Assembly (NCBI RefSeq): GCF_031458235.1
Contig: NZ_JAVDYB010000001.1
Span: 3,245,001-3,309,000 of the forward strand
Source: Catenuloplanes atrovinosus
GTDB lineage: Bacteria > Actinomycetota > Actinomycetes > Mycobacteriales > Micromonosporaceae
Direction of reading: 5' to 3'
Length of the DNA stretch: 64,000 bases
The notes beneath the pieces are model-generated. The model was not told where the DNA came from, did no database searches, and worked only from the letters and a program-made list of their open reading frames with translations. The position numbers and the translations under genes were made by a program. Below, in pieces: positions 16,032 to 24,832 of the stretch (within the stretch, counting starts at the first letter, position 1; every line of letters begins with the position of its first letter).

Positions 16032-17327
16032 ATGACTGATTACTCAGTCTGCGTGATCGGCGCGGGACTGTCCGGCATCGCGGTCTGCCGGGCACTGGAC
16101 CGGGCGGGCGTGCCGTTCGTCTGCGTGGAGCGCGAGGACGAGGTCGGCGGCATGTGGGGCCAGGCGGGCACCGGCCGGCGTGGGCCGGGCTACGCGAGCC
16201 TGCACCTGAACACGTCCAAGCGGCTGACCGGCTACTCGGACACGCCGATGCCGGCGGACCACCCGACGCATCCGAGCCACGCGCAGTTCACCGAATACCT
16301 GCGCGGGTACGCGAAGGAACACGGCCTGCTCGACCACGTGGAGACCGGCACCACCGTGGACTCGGTGCGCCGGGATGCGGGCGGGCGCTGGACCGTGGTC
16401 ACCCGAGACTCCGGCGGCACCCCGGCGACCCGCACGTTCAGCCACGTCGTGGTCGCCTCCGGCCTGCACCAGGACCCACGCGTACCGTCGGGTCACGAGG
16501 GCTTCACCGGCGAGGTGCTGCACACGATCGACTACCACGACAGCGCCCGGTTCGCGGGCCGGCGCGTGCTGGTGGTCGGCTTCGGCTCGTCCGCGGTCGA
16601 CGTGGCCGGCGACCTGACCAGGGTCGCGGCGACCACGCTGCTGTCCGTCCGGCGCGGCATGCACGTGACCCCGAAGCGGCTCTACGGCGTGCCGATCGAC
16701 GAGATAGCCGACGAGCCCTGGTACGCCGAACTCGGCCTGGACGGCGCCCGCGCGTTCATCCAGCGCACGCTGTGGACGATCCACGGCAACCTGACCGACT
16801 ACGGCCTGCCCGAGCCGGACCACGAGCTGTTCTCGGCCGGACTGACCATATCGGACACGATACTGAGCCAGATCAGCCATGGCCTGATCACGCCGAAACC
16901 CGCGATCGCCGGCTTCGACGGCCCGCGCGTCACCTTCACGGACGGCACCAGCCATGACGTGGACGCGGTGATCTACTGCACCGGGTACGCACCGCGCTTC
17001 CCGTTCCTGCCCGGCCACGGCCCCCGCGACGCGACCGGCCGCATGCGGCTCTACCAGCGGATCGTGGCGGTCGACTCGCCGGGCCTGATGTTCGCCGGCA
17101 TCGTGCGCCCGGTCGGCGCGATCACCCGGATCGTCGAGCTGCAGTCCCGCTGGATCGCCGGCGTGGTGACCGGCGAGGTGCGGCTGCCGTCCGCGAGCAC
17201 GATGCGCCGCGAGATCGCCGCCTACCTCGCCGGTATCGCCGGTCAGTACGGTGCCGACCCGTACAGCACCGTCCACGTCGACTTCGCCGCCTACGCGGCG
17301 TCGCTGCGACCGGACCGAGTCAGCTGA
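16032..17327 (+). CDS. Flavin-containing monooxygenase (N-hydroxylating FMO family)
   Basis: A 431-aa FAD/NADPH monooxygenase. FAD-binding GAGLSG at about 10-15, VEREDEVGGMWG, the FMO identifying motif FxGxxxHxxxY as FTGEVLHTIDY at 158-168, NADPH-binding GFGSSA at about 183, and the C-terminal CTGY-type motif YCTGYAP at about 316. A clear ribosome binding site, GGAGAGGAA, lies just before ATG 16032. It is divergent from the indole prenyltransferase, so it probably N-oxidises the prenylated amino acid amine to an oxime; a Baeyer-Villiger role is less likely because the motif is the FMO form. Its 3' end overlaps the convergent flavoenzyme gene by 8 bp. Confidence 0.88.
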   Translation: MTDYSVCVIGAGLSGIAVCRALDRAGVPFVCVEREDEVGGMWGQAGTGRRGPGYASLHLNTSKRLTGYSDTPMPADHPTHPSHAQFTEYLRGYAKEHGLLDHVETGTTVDSVRRDAGGRWTVVTRDSGGTPATRTFSHVVVASGLHQDPRVPSGHEGFTGEVLHTIDYHDSARFAGRRVLVVGFGSSAVDVAGDLTRVAATTLLSVRRGMHVTPKRLYGVPIDEIADEPWYAELGLDGARAFIQRTLWTIHGNLTDYGLPEPDHELFSAGLTISDTILSQISHGLITPKPAIAGFDGPRVTFTDGTSHDVDAVIYCTGYAPRFPFLPGHGPRDATGRMRLYQRIVAVDSPGLMFAGIVRPVGAITRIVELQSRWIAGVVTGEVRLPSASTMRREIAAYLAGIAGQYGADPYSTVHVDFAAYAASLRPDRVS

Positions 17328-18975
17328 ACAGCGCGTCCACGAAGCCGTTGCGGAACACGCCGTGCGGGTCCAGTGCGGACAGTTCGGACACCGCGCGGTC
17401 CCAGGACGGCCCGAACGAGGCCGGGATCGTCTGGGTGAGCAGCGGCTGGTTGGTCCACGGGGCCGCGGGCGTGTACGCCCAGCCCTTGGACCACTCCACC
17501 CGGGTGAGCGCGCGCCCACCGCTGAACGCGGCGTAGCAGAAGGCCTCCAGGTCGGCGTAGAACGCGTTCGCGTCCCTGGTGCCGGGCAGCGTGAGCACGT
17601 CGAGCCAGACCGCGGCGTCGAAGCCCGGGTGCGGCGTCACTGCGGACAGCAGCGGCGGCTCCGCGCCCGGCACCTCCGCGTCGGCGGCGACGTCGAGGCC
17701 GGTCACCCGGATCTCCACGGCGCCGTTGACCGGGAACCGGCCCTCCGCGGCGTACGCCTTCAGCAGCCGCTCGTACTCGGTGGCGAACTCGTGCAGCACC
17801 CACTGCACGTCCGCGCGCCGGGTCAGCACCGCGTACCCGTTCGGGTGGACGCGCAGCGTGGTCGGCTTGATGTAGAGCAGCAGGTTCTTCGACGGCCCCC
17901 ACAGGTCCGCCGAGACCGAGGCGGTCAGCCCGGCGACGGTCGCGTCGTACTGGAGCTGACCGAGCACCGGGGCCAGGTAGTACTGGCCGCTCAGGATGTC
18001 GCCGGCCACCTCCGCCACCGGCCGCGGGATGTTGTCGGAGAACGGGTAGTTGTACGGCGCCACGACGGGCCGGCTGGTCAGCGGCCGGGTCGGCGCGACG
18101 CTCCACACCTTCAGCCACGGGTGGGTGGTGAACGCGAACCAGATCACCTCGATGCGCCCGGCCTGGTCCAGGAACGACTCGACCGTGTCCCCGTCCGTGC
18201 CGGGCGCGGCGAACAGCTCGGACGCGGCCAGGTCGACCCGGCTCAGGCAGCGCAGGTTCGCGTTCACGCCGACCCGCATGGTCACCTCCACCAGGCAGAG
18301 CACGCCCAGGTCGGTGAGCAGCGCGGCCGCGTCCGGGTCCGACCGCGGTACCGTGCGCAGCGCGTACGACGAGCCGTCCCAGACGACCGCGGTGACCGAG
18401 GTGACCAGGTTGCTGAGCGAACCGTACGTGGTGCCGGGCGCGCGCGTCTCCCCGGTCGCCGGGACCGCGGTGCCGTGCCCGCCGATCGCGAGCACGCCGC
18501 CGACGGACAGGTCACCCGGGGCCGGGCAGTGCGCCAGGCCGCGCCCCTTCTCCTCCAGGTAGGTCAGCAGCGACTCCATCGACGCGCCGGCCTGCACGCG
18601 CACCTCGTCCGCCGCGGTCATCGACATGGCGGTGAGGTGCGCGGTCATGTCCAGCAACACCACGTCCGCGTCGTCGCCGGGCGCCAGCGTCAGCGGCGAC
18701 CAGCCGTGCCGGAACCCGTGCGGGCGCAGCCGCCAGCCCCGCGCGTGCGCCCAGTTCGCCAGCGTGACCACGTCCGCGGGCGTGCGCGGCGAGGCGGTCC
18801 ACACGTCGTCCGCGACGGTCTCGCCGGACCAGTTCAGGTAGGTGCGGCGCTCGTGCGGAATGTCCGCCGGGAACCCGGGCGGCTCCGGGCCCGGGTCCGC
18901 CAGCCGGCCGATCGGTGTCCACATCAGACCGGCCGCGGCCGATCCGGTCAATAGTGTGCGTCGAGTCATCCCCAT
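17320..18975 (-). CDS. Secreted FAD oxidase, cholesterol-oxidase type II-like (VAO family)
   Basis: A 551-aa flavoprotein with a Tat-type signal (TRRTLLTGSAAAGL). The following YLNWSGETVADDVWTASPRTPADVVTLANWA and GWRLRPHGFRHGWSPLT are characteristic of the Brevibacterium-type, PCMH-fold cholesterol oxidases, with GDLSVGGVLAIGGHGTAVP in the FAD domain and a large substrate-binding C-terminal half. Known members oxidise sterol 3-beta-hydroxyls to ketones with H2O2 release. The actual substrate may be another secondary alcohol. ATG 18969 is an alternative start. It converges on the monooxygenase and lies 81 bp downstream of a second exported oxidative enzyme gene on the same strand. Confidence 0.82.
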   Translation of the reverse strand: MGMTRRTLLTGSAAAGLMWTPIGRLADPGPEPPGFPADIPHERRTYLNWSGETVADDVWTASPRTPADVVTLANWAHARGWRLRPHGFRHGWSPLTLAPGDDADVVLLDMTAHLTAMSMTAADEVRVQAGASMESLLTYLEEKGRGLAHCPAPGDLSVGGVLAIGGHGTAVPATGETRAPGTTYGSLSNLVTSVTAVVWDGSSYALRTVPRSDPDAAALLTDLGVLCLVEVTMRVGVNANLRCLSRVDLAASELFAAPGTDGDTVESFLDQAGRIEVIWFAFTTHPWLKVWSVAPTRPLTSRPVVAPYNYPFSDNIPRPVAEVAGDILSGQYYLAPVLGQLQYDATVAGLTASVSADLWGPSKNLLLYIKPTTLRVHPNGYAVLTRRADVQWVLHEFATEYERLLKAYAAEGRFPVNGAVEIRVTGLDVAADAEVPGAEPPLLSAVTPHPGFDAAVWLDVLTLPGTRDANAFYADLEAFCYAAFSGGRALTRVEWSKGWAYTPAAPWTNQPLLTQTIPASFGPSWDRAVSELSALDPHGVFRNGFVDALFS

Positions 18976-19056
18976 GACGCAGGACGATAGATCGGTGCCA
19001 TCGACGCCGCTCGCTGCGTGGCCGTTTCGTCGTGATGGTCCGCCGTGCCCGCCGGA

Positions 19057-19926
19057 TCAGGCCCCGGCCGGGTTTGTGCCGGTGTCCACCCGTACCGTCA
19101 GCGCGACCGTGAACCCGCCGCCCACGTCGCCGGTCACGGTGGCGAGCTGGCTCGCGCCGCCGTCGTCGCCGAACACCGTGTCCGACTCCAGCGACAGCCG
19201 GGCCAGGTGGGTCACCGACGCCTCGTACCCCGGTTGCCGGAAGACCGTGTCGCAGACGTCCCTCGGCAGCGCGACCTGCGACGTGGCGATCACGTTCGCC
19301 GAGTCGGCGATCGACGCCTGGTCCGGGTAGACCTCGAAGTGGACGTGCGGCCAGCGGCCGGGGTAGCAGGCCGGGACGATGCTGGTGAAGCGCACCGTGC
19401 CGGACGCGTCCGCGAGCTGCACGCCGCGCAGGTAGTTCTCGCCGGTCAGCCCGTCGCTGTACATGGAGTAGCCGCCGGCCCGGTCGCAGTGCCACACGTA
19501 GACCGCGGTGCCGGCGAACGGCGCGCCGCCGTTGGCCAGGTCCAGGACGGTGAGTTCCAGCGTCATCGGCACGCCCTCCGCGGTGGCGCCGCCGGGGCCG
19601 ATGCTGGTCCGGATGTCGGAGCGGACCACGCCGCTCCGCTCCAGCACGTCCGGCCCGTTGGAGCCGTCCCCCGGGTACGGCCCGGCCGTCTCGTCCGCGA
19701 TCTCCCCCGTACCGGTGCCGGTGCCCGTGCCCCCGGTCGTGGCCGTCGCGCTCGGCGTGTCCGAGCCGCCGCCGCAGGCCGCGAGCCCGAGCGTGACCGC
19801 GCCGAGCCCGAGCGCGCGCAGCATCCGCCGCCGCCCGAGCAGCGTGTCCAGGTCGAAGCCGAGCCCCTGGTCGATGACCTCCTCGTCCTGCCTGGGCAGG
19901 GCCCGGCCCTGGTACGTGCGCCTCAT
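19057..19926 (-). CDS. Exported intradiol ring-cleavage dioxygenase-like lipoprotein
   Basis: A 289-aa protein of the catechol intradiol dioxygenase fold. Residues 32-51 form an exported lipoprotein signal with an Arg triplet (GRRRMLRALGLGAVTLGLAAC, Cys51), preceded by an unusual 31-residue N-terminal extension. A Gly/Thr linker leads to the catalytic beta sandwich. Likely Fe(III) ligands are Tyr in YVWHCDRAGGYSMYSDG (about 153), Tyr188 and His194/His196 in ACYPGRWPHVHF. Secreted members act on catechol-type aromatics, possibly lignin-derived. The RBS GGAGGACG precedes the ATG. Oxidative secreted neighbours fit plant-litter chemistry, but no pathway partner is adjacent. Confidence 0.83.
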   Translation of the reverse strand: MRRTYQGRALPRQDEEVIDQGLGFDLDTLLGRRRMLRALGLGAVTLGLAACGGGSDTPSATATTGGTGTGTGTGEIADETAGPYPGDGSNGPDVLERSGVVRSDIRTSIGPGGATAEGVPMTLELTVLDLANGGAPFAGTAVYVWHCDRAGGYSMYSDGLTGENYLRGVQLADASGTVRFTSIVPACYPGRWPHVHFEVYPDQASIADSANVIATSQVALPRDVCDTVFRQPGYEASVTHLARLSLESDTVFGDDGGASQLATVTGDVGGGFTVALTVRVDTGTNPAGA

Positions 19927-20007
19927 CGCGTCCTCCGCTCGCCGCCGATCGGGTGCCGCCCCCAGCCTGACGGCCGCGTCCGTGCGGGGCCTGAGCGTTC
20001 CCTGTGA

Positions 20008-21270
20008 TCATCCTGTGCGACCGCCGTACCCCGCCGTCAGGCGCGCCTCCACCAGCTCGGCCGCGCGGTCCGCCGCGCCGCCCTCCGCGGCGAGCCGGGT
20101 GGCCAGCCGGGCCGCCGCCGCCCGCGGCTCCGGGGCCAGCAGCCGGGCGACGCCGTCGTGCAGCCGGCGCGCGTCCAGGTCGGCGAAGCGCATCCAGTCG
20201 CCCGCGCCGAGCGCGCGCAGCCGCGTCCCCCAGAACGGCTGGTCGCCGAAGACCGCGCAGACCAGCGCGGGCAGCCCGGCGCGCAGCGCGGCCGCGGTGG
20301 TGCCCGCGCCGCCGTGATGCACCGCGGCGCGGCAGCGGGGCAGGACCGCGTCGTGGTCGAGCGCGCCGGTGACGAACAGGTCCCGGCTCGGCCGCACGTC
20401 CCAGCCGGCGCCGACCAGCACCCGCGCCGGCAGCCCGCGGACCATGGCCAGCATCCGGTCCGGATCGGCCGCCGGCATGCTGCCGAACCCCAGGTAGACC
20501 GGCGGGTCCCCGTCGTCGAGCCACCGGTCCAGGTCCGGGCTCACGCCGCGCTCACCGAGCCGCTCCCGCGTCCCCGCGTCCAGCCCCAGGAACCCCACCA
20601 TCGGACGGTACGCCTCCCAGCCCGCGATTCGGGGCACCAGCGCGGCGCTGTACGCCTGGATCTCCACCGTCCCGGCCCGGGCCAGGCGCGGCGCGGTCGG
20701 CGTGCGCACCGGCCGCAGCCCGAGCCGGGCGCGCAGCGCGTTGACGCTGGACGCGATCGCCCGCCAGTGCACGCGTGCGGCCACCTCGTGGGCGAGCGCG
20801 GTGACCGGCGCGGGCAGCCGCCGGACGGTCAGGAAGTAGGGCGGCACGACCCGGTTCGGCCGCGACGGCGCGTAGTGCAGGCAGACCAGCGGCACGCCCG
20901 CGTGCTCGGCCAGCACCGCCGCGTCGTCCTCGACCAGCCGGCTGGCCACGATCACGTCCGCGCCGCGCGCCGCCCCGATCAGCGCGTCCTGCACGTCACC
21001 GATCACCTCCGCGCGCCGCCGGGCCAGCGCGGTCAGGTAGCGCCGCGAGTCCCCCGCCGCCAGCCAACGCTGCCCCTCCGCGGACTGGAGGAACTCACGC
21101 GCGTCCACACCGGCGGAGACCGCGTCCAGCCCCGCCCGCCGGGCGAACCCCACCAGATCCGACGGTACGGCCAGCACGACGTCGTGCCCGCGCCGGCGCA
21201 GCGCGACCCCCAGCGCCACCATCGGCTGAACATCACCACGACTGCCGACACAGAGCAGGGCGATTCGCAT
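20008..21270 (-). CDS. Glycosyltransferase, GT1 / macrolide-glycosyltransferase type
   Basis: A 420-aa GT-B-fold enzyme. The N-terminal acceptor domain starts with RIALLCVGSRGDVQPMVALGVALRRRGHDV, the hallmark of sterol/macrolide and rhamnosyl-type UGTs. The donor domain has VYLGFGSMPAADP and the nucleotide-binding PRCRAAVHHGGAGTTAAALRAGLPALVC. It should transfer a sugar from a nucleotide donor to a small lipophilic acceptor. Whether it decorates the product of the nearby prenyltransferase/monooxygenase genes is unknown; they are 3 kb away and not in its operon. ATG start with AAAGGA upstream. Full length, nothing unusual. Confidence 0.88.
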   Translation of the reverse strand: MRIALLCVGSRGDVQPMVALGVALRRRGHDVVLAVPSDLVGFARRAGLDAVSAGVDAREFLQSAEGQRWLAAGDSRRYLTALARRRAEVIGDVQDALIGAARGADVIVASRLVEDDAAVLAEHAGVPLVCLHYAPSRPNRVVPPYFLTVRRLPAPVTALAHEVAARVHWRAIASSVNALRARLGLRPVRTPTAPRLARAGTVEIQAYSAALVPRIAGWEAYRPMVGFLGLDAGTRERLGERGVSPDLDRWLDDGDPPVYLGFGSMPAADPDRMLAMVRGLPARVLVGAGWDVRPSRDLFVTGALDHDAVLPRCRAAVHHGGAGTTAAALRAGLPALVCAVFGDQPFWGTRLRALGAGDWMRFADLDARRLHDGVARLLAPEPRAAAARLATRLAAEGGAADRAAELVEARLTAGYGGRTG

Positions 21271-21446
21271 GATCCTTTGTCCCCCGATCCTCCGGCCACC
21301 GCAAGCACCACCGGTCCCGGCGCCGTCTGTTCATAACCCGCCCCGGGGGCACCTCACCACGAAGGAGCCATGACCGGGCCGGCCGGCTTTCTGACGGCGG
21401 CCGGATCGTGACCGGAAAATCGGGCGGCTCGCGGGGCGGGCGGCGC

Positions 21447-21452
21447 TACGGT
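21447..21452 (+). promoter_or_regulatory. -10 box for leaderless zinc-ribbon gene
   Basis: TACGGT lies 7 nt before GTG 21460, with no Shine-Dalgarno sequence. The same TAnnnT-N6/7-start pattern recurs across the window. Confidence 0.4.
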
Positions 21453-21459
21453 GGTCGGC

Positions 21460-21858
21460 GTGGTGACGCGGTGCCCGGAGTGTGGTGGCGGGGAGACGCG
21501 GGACGCGTGGGACGGGGTGGTGGACGGGCGGCTCACCTGGACGGTCACCGGGCGCTGCCCGGATTGTCCCGGCTCCGTGTGGGAGGCGTGCGGCTGGGAC
21601 GACACGCCGCCGGAGATCCGCGATGAGCTGCTGGAACGGCGCGGGGTGTACCGGCTGGCGGTCGCGCCGCGGCCGGGGTGGTCACGGATGGGACTGCTGC
21701 GCGCGTTGCGCCGGGAGGGTGCCACCGTGGGCGAGATCCAGGCGCTCGCCGACCGGGTGCTGGCCGGCGAGGCCACCGGGACGGAGGGCGAGATGCAACG
21801 GCTGGCTCACCGCATCCGCACCGCCGGCCTCGACGGCACGACCGAACGGGTTCGCTAG
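21460..21858 (+). CDS. Small zinc-ribbon protein of unknown function
   Basis: About 132 aa. The N-terminus carries two Cys pairs, CPECGG and CPDC, 25 residues apart, as in zinc ribbons. A central segment (YRLAVAPRPGWSRMGLLRALRREGATVGEIQALADRVLAGE) looks like a helical HTH-like or ribosomal-protein-like module. Start choice between GTG 21451, 21460 and 21463 is uncertain; I favour 21460 by the upstream TACGGT box. Its stop overlaps the end of the convergent NACHT gene by 4 bp. I do not recognise a named family. Pairing with a signalling NTPase may be chance because the genes are on opposite strands. Confidence 0.65.
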   Translation: MVTRCPECGGGETRDAWDGVVDGRLTWTVTGRCPDCPGSVWEACGWDDTPPEIRDELLERRGVYRLAVAPRPGWSRMGLLRALRREGATVGEIQALADRVLAGEATGTEGEMQRLAHRIRTAGLDGTTERVR

Positions 21859-24818
21859 CGGGAAGACCGTCCCCAGTCCGGGCCGAATCTCGCGAACGAC
21901 TTCATGATCGAGTCGACCTCGTGTTTCGGCAGCCGGTTCCGGTCCCTGGCCAGCAGCCGCCGGATGAGGGCGATCACGGCGTTGGCCGACGCCCGCTCGT
22001 CGCTCCCGTGGTACAGCCACGGTGCGTTCGCCAGCACGGCGGCCTTGTGATAGGCGCGGGCCAGCGCCGCCGGGGACTCCTCCAACATGGACGTCAGCAG
22101 CAGATTCACCAGGCTGTGGGCGATCGATTCGGTGCTGCCGTCGTCATGCGTGACGAAGCGGGACACCAGATGAGGTGCGCGGGCGAGCAGCGGCTCGATC
22201 GCGTGGCGCAGCGCGTCGTCGCTCATCGCGCCGGTCAGATTCATCGAGGTCAGCGCGGGTGCCAGCGCGAAGTGGTCGGCGAACACGCCGGACGGGCGCC
22301 GGTGTGTCCAGAGCGGATCGACCGGCTCGGCCGGCTCGCCCCGCCCGGGCGCGATCACGATGTCGCGGCGGCCGTCGGCCGCCCACGTCCGGGTGACGGA
22401 CATCGTCTCGATGGTCTCCAGCCAGATGCCGCTGGGCACCGCCGCCTGCCATTGCATCGCCATGTCCCGGAGCCAGGACGCCGGGTCCTTCGCGTGCACG
22501 AACAGCTCCGACGCGCGCACCGGCTCCCCGCAGGCGAGCGCCAGCAGGAGCAGGTTGAACGAGTACGTCGACATCCAGTAGTCGGCGCGCTTGTCGACCG
22601 GCGAGTACCGCAGCTCCGCGTACCGTGGCCGGGTCACGGCCGCACTCAGCCGCGACACCAGCCAGGGTCGCAGCGACGGGTCGAGCAGCGACCGGGCGAA
22701 CGGCAGCACCGACGAACGCCGGGTCAGCACCGTGTAGCCGAGCAGCGACTGGAGCAGCTCGTCGTCGTCCGCGGGGCCCAGCCGCAGCGTGCGAGCCCGG
22801 GCCCGCGCCGCCGCGTCCCGCACCGCCTCCACCACGAGGCGCGCGACCAGGTATTCGCCGAACGTGGCGTGCAGGAACTCGTACGTCCGAAGGGTCTGCC
22901 CGTCCTGGATCGCCTGCGCGCGCTGGATGAAGAAGAACCGGCCGACCACCTCCTGCCCGGCCGTCACGCCCGCACCGAACGCGCCCGGCGCCGGCTCGGC
23001 CAGCGGGCGCAGCCCGAGCCCGGCCAGGTCCGCGTCCAGCTCCGCGGTGGTCACCCACAGCCGCAGCCGGTGGAACATGGCGAACGCGACCACGGAGAGG
23101 CGCAGCAGCTCCGCCTCGACCAGATCCGGCGGTACGTCCTGGGTCGCGACCCGGTGCAGCCGCCCGACCTCGCGCGCGGCGAACTCGCGCAGCAGCCGCT
23201 CGTACAGCCGACCGGAGTCGACGGCGGCGTCGTCACGGCGGAGCGCGTCGTGGCCGGTCGCGTCGTAGAGCGCCAGCATGAGCAGCAGCAGCGGCTGCGC
23301 GGCCAGGTCCGGGAAGCGGCCCACCACCTCCGGGGTCAGCGGTGCCGGCAGCCGCCCGCGGTTGGCCGCGTTCCACACGTCCAGCCAGCGGTCCACCCGC
23401 GCGTCGTCGAACGGTTCGAGCCGGACCGCGAGGCTGCCGGCCGGCACCCGCACCCGGTCGGCGACCGCCATGCGGCTGGTCACCACGACCGCGACCGGGC
23501 GGCCGAGCACCGCCTCACGCTGCTGGAACGCGGCCACCCGGGCCAGGTAGTCGCTGCGCTGCACGCCGGTCACCTGGAGCAGTTCGTCGAGGCCGTCGAG
23601 CAGCACGACCGGCATCGCGCCGTCCGCGTCGCCGGCCAGCGCGGGCCAGGACACGGTCTCGCCGATCGTGGCGCGTACCGCGGCCTCGATCTGGTCCTGG
23701 ACCTCCGCGTCGGCCTGGACCTCGCGCAGCGCCACGCGTACCACCAGGAAATCCGCGGCCGGAAGGCGCGCCGCGAGGACGCGGGTGAGCGACGACTTGC
23801 CCGCGCCCGGCTGCCCGAGCAGGAACAGCGGCGCGTCCGCGGCCTCCGGCGAGGTCAGGTGCGTGGCCAGGAACGTGCCCAGGTCGTCGCGCGGCACCTC
23901 GTCCCACCACGACTCGTCCGCCGGCCGGGCGCCCGTCCCGGCCGCCCGCACCCGGAACCGCGGGTCGACGTATGCGTCGCGGAGCGCGGGCATGACCAGG
24001 TCACCGACGTCCCCGCCGAGGATCGGACGATCCAGCACCGCACGGTACGCCGCCGCGAGCTGGGCCCGCTGCCGGCGCGGATCCCGGTGCGAGGTGGCCC
24101 GCAGCAGCGCGGCCTCCAGCGACTCCAGCCCGCGCGCCGCCGCCCGGAACTCCAGCCCGCGCAGCCACAGGTCCACCTCGGGCAGCTCCGCCGCGAGCCG
24201 GCGCAGGCTCTCCTCGTACCGCCGGACGGTCCCGGTCGGCAGTTCGCTCGCGAGCAGGGTGGTGACGGCGCGCCGGGCGCGGTCGTCGGCCGCGTCCCAG
24301 ACCGCGAGCCCGGTCAGGTGCGCGGCCAGCCGGTCGGCGAACGCCGCCGCCCAGGACTCGAGGTCACGCAGCAGCCGCTCGTGCCCGCGGTCCGCGCTCG
24401 GCGCCGGGATCTCCGCGGCCAGCAGCCGGGGCAGCCACCCGCCGTCCGCGGGCGTGCCGAGCGCGAGCGTGACCTGGTCGTCCCGGCCGAACTCGGCGCT
24501 CGCCACGCCGCCCTCGGTCAGGCAGTCGTCCAGCGCCGCGAACGCCGCGGACACCACGAGCACGCTGTGCGCGGCCCGCAGCCGCTGGTTGCGGTCGTAC
24601 CGGCCGAGCCCGCCGACCGTCTCCGTGATCCGCCCGGCGACCAGGTGACCGAGCCGCACCGCCTCGTTCTTCGCGTCGAACAGGCTCAGCGCCACGTCGC
24701 TGCCACCGGCCGTGGCCGCGCTGAGCACGCCGCCGAGCACCGTGTCCGCGACCGACACCAGCGGCCCCGACCCGCCCAGAATCCGGACGGCGTCCGCGTA
24801 GATCACACCCCGTGGCAT
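21855..24818 (-). CDS. NACHT-domain STAND NTPase
   Basis: A 987-aa multidomain NTPase. The N-terminal 320 residues are helical (an N-terminal helical domain as found before bacterial NACHTs). The NACHT core follows: Walker A GQPGAGKSSL near 334-343, Walker B VVLLDGLDELL near 397-407, a sensor-like VVVTSRMAV, and a winged-helix region with FLHATFGEYLVARLV. The C-terminal 400 residues are helical and lack recognisable LRR, TPR or WD repeats, enzymatic effector or membrane segments. STAND proteins act as ligand-triggered oligomeric switches; several bacterial NACHTs are antiphage sensors, many actinobacterial ones have unknown targets. The gene is monocistronic. Confidence 0.85.
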   Translation of the reverse strand: MPRGVIYADAVRILGGSGPLVSVADTVLGGVLSAATAGGSDVALSLFDAKNEAVRLGHLVAGRITETVGGLGRYDRNQRLRAAHSVLVVSAAFAALDDCLTEGGVASAEFGRDDQVTLALGTPADGGWLPRLLAAEIPAPSADRGHERLLRDLESWAAAFADRLAAHLTGLAVWDAADDRARRAVTTLLASELPTGTVRRYEESLRRLAAELPEVDLWLRGLEFRAAARGLESLEAALLRATSHRDPRRQRAQLAAAYRAVLDRPILGGDVGDLVMPALRDAYVDPRFRVRAAGTGARPADESWWDEVPRDDLGTFLATHLTSPEAADAPLFLLGQPGAGKSSLTRVLAARLPAADFLVVRVALREVQADAEVQDQIEAAVRATIGETVSWPALAGDADGAMPVVLLDGLDELLQVTGVQRSDYLARVAAFQQREAVLGRPVAVVVTSRMAVADRVRVPAGSLAVRLEPFDDARVDRWLDVWNAANRGRLPAPLTPEVVGRFPDLAAQPLLLLMLALYDATGHDALRRDDAAVDSGRLYERLLREFAAREVGRLHRVATQDVPPDLVEAELLRLSVVAFAMFHRLRLWVTTAELDADLAGLGLRPLAEPAPGAFGAGVTAGQEVVGRFFFIQRAQAIQDGQTLRTYEFLHATFGEYLVARLVVEAVRDAAARARARTLRLGPADDDELLQSLLGYTVLTRRSSVLPFARSLLDPSLRPWLVSRLSAAVTRPRYAELRYSPVDKRADYWMSTYSFNLLLLALACGEPVRASELFVHAKDPASWLRDMAMQWQAAVPSGIWLETIETMSVTRTWAADGRRDIVIAPGRGEPAEPVDPLWTHRRPSGVFADHFALAPALTSMNLTGAMSDDALRHAIEPLLARAPHLVSRFVTHDDGSTESIAHSLVNLLLTSMLEESPAALARAYHKAAVLANAPWLYHGSDERASANAVIALIRRLLARDRNRLPKHEVDSIMKSFARFGPDWGRSSR

Positions 24819-24832
24819 CCCACCACTATGGC

